A stretch of 6,655 nucleotides of DNA from Micrococcaceae bacterium UBA6021 (GTDB lineage Bacteria > Actinomycetota > Actinomycetes > Actinomycetales > Micrococcaceae), in assembly GCA_002427975.1 (NCBI GenBank), contig DIZT01000256.1, positions 2,698 to 9,352 on the forward strand. Direction: 5' to 3'. The position numbers were made by a program, and so were the translations under genes. How positions within the stretch are numbered: the first letter of the stretch is position 1; each line of letters opens with the position of its first letter. The notes under the pieces were generated by a model that saw nothing but the letters and a program-made list of their open reading frames with translations, searched no databases and had not been told where the DNA came from. Positions 5,971-6,655 of the stretch are shown here, piece by piece.

Positions 5971-6655
5971 ATGAAAGCTAAGAGTTTCTTCAAGGGCCCG
6001 GGCATCTGGATCGTTGTTGTGATCGCCATGCTCCTTGTGGCTTTTGCAACATTGGCCCCCGGTGGTGCGGCACGGATCGACACCGATAAGGGCCTCGCGC
6101 TCCTCGCGGACAACGGCAAGGTTGAGCAGGCAAAGATCTTCGACGGCGAAAACCGCGTTGACCTGGTCCTGAAAGACAGCCTGCAGGTCGACGGGCAGGA
6201 CAAGGGCAAGAGCGTCCAGTTCTTCTTTGTCGACGCCCGGGCCGCCGACGTCGTCAAGGCCGTCACCAGCGCCAAGCCCGCGAACGGCTACACGGACCAG
6301 CCGATCGAAAGCAACTGGTTCTCCGGGCTGCTCTCGCTGCTTATCCCTGTCATCCTCCTCGGTGCGCTGTTCTGGTTCCTGATGACCCGGATGCAGGGCG
6401 GCGGCTCGAAGATCATGCAGTTCGGCAAGTCCAAGGCCAAGATGGTCAACAAGGACATGCCACAGGTGACCTTCGTGGACGTTGCCGGCGCTGACGAGGC
6501 CGTTGAAGAGCTCCAGGAGATCAAAGAGTTCCTGCAGGAACCGGCCAAGTTCCAGGCCGTGGGCGCCAAGATCCCCAAGGGCGTGCTGCTCTACGGCCCT
6601 ACGGGCACCGGCAAGACCCTGCTGGCCCGCGCCGTCGCCGGCGAAGCGGGAGGGC
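5971..6655 (+). CDS. ftsH: ATP-dependent zinc metalloprotease FtsH, N-terminal part, cut by window edge
   Basis: The first 228 residues of FtsH, the membrane-anchored hexameric AAA+ protease that degrades misassembled membrane proteins and regulators. Visible in order are a short basic N-terminus (MKAKSFFKG), transmembrane helix 1 at about 11-30, an extracytoplasmic domain at about 31-115, transmembrane helix 2 at about 117-138, a Gly-rich linker, the AAA entry segment [16 protein letters not shown] (166-181) with [10 protein letters not shown], and Walker A G-P-T-G-T-G-K-T at 209-216. The family almost invariably has G-P-P-G-T-G-K-T, so Thr211 is unusual, though the general GxxxxGKT pattern holds. 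The last residues read GEAGG where GEAGVPF is usual. The rest of the AAA domain and the HExxH protease domain lie beyond the window. The ATG at 5971 is the only start in frame after TGA 5896. Identification is firm. Confidence 0.95.
   Translation, partial: MKAKSFFKGPGIWIVVVIAMLLVAFATLAPGGAARIDTDKGLALLADNGKVEQAKIFDGENRVDLVLKDSLQVDGQDKGKSVQFFFVDARAADVVKAVTSAKPANGYTDQPIESNWFSGLLSLLIPVILLGALFWFLMTRMQGGGSKIMQFGKSKAKMVNKDMPQVTFVDVAGADEAVEELQEIKEFLQEPAKFQAVGAKIPKGVLLYGPTGTGKTLLARAVAGEAGG

Noticed and set aside
5971..6578. Minus-strand frames at 5967-6275 and 6288-6578
   Set aside because: They are antisense to ftsH, whose membrane segments and AAA motifs are unmistakable.
1..6655. tRNA, rRNA, CRISPR array, insertion sequence or defence system
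   Set aside because: Reading both strands I found no tRNA-like cloverleaf, no regularly spaced repeats, no transposase motifs and no toxin or nuclease genes. The window is ordinary core chromosome apart from the LacI remnant.

Overview
The window looks like a chromosomal housekeeping segment from a high-GC actinobacterium, most likely an Arthrobacter/Pseudarthrobacter-type member of the Micrococcaceae. This rests on the GC-rich third codon positions, the family resemblance of the proteins as I recognise them, and the gene order: ppa facing away from dacB, a zincin_2 (DUF2342) gene, tilS, hpt and then ftsH. The same set, with extra genes between hpt and ftsH, occurs in Mycobacterium tuberculosis (Rv3628 to Rv3610c). 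No database search was possible.

Layout. Positions 1-60 hold GC-rich inverted repeats just downstream of ppa. ppa (inorganic pyrophosphatase) is on the minus strand at 61-549. A 153-bp divergent intergenic region separates it from dacB (703-2190, a PBP4-type D-Ala-D-Ala carboxypeptidase). Hairpins follow dacB, then comes a plus-strand cluster: a zincin-like metalloprotease of unknown substrate (2340-3482), tilS (3483-4631, GTG start directly abutting the previous stop) and hpt (4662-5213, 30-nt gap with an AGGAG ribosome binding site). A 17-bp imperfect inverted repeat lies 15 nt after hpt. Next is a decayed LacI-family regulator (5295-5850) with a probable lost start codon, an amber stop, and a central deletion with frame change. 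ftsH starts at 5971 and runs off the right edge after the Walker A motif.

How the genes relate. They do not form one pathway, but all are basic growth functions: pyrophosphate removal, peptidoglycan trimming, tRNA-Ile2 lysidine modification, purine salvage and membrane proteolysis. Ppa hydrolyses the pyrophosphate released by both TilS and Hpt. Zincin_2, tilS and hpt are spaced like an operon. ftsH is separated from it by the LacI remnant and probably has its own promoter.

I do not see an undescribed system here. The points most worth a second look are (i) a hairpin between a perfect AGGAGG and the ftsH start codon, which would bring a 22-nt spacer down to 7 nt; (ii) the degenerate LacI gene wedged between hpt and ftsH; (iii) the two inverted-repeat elements at 5-58 and 5229-5274, which look like dispersed intergenic repeats or terminators; and (iv) a Pro-to-Thr change in the FtsH P-loop close to the window edge.
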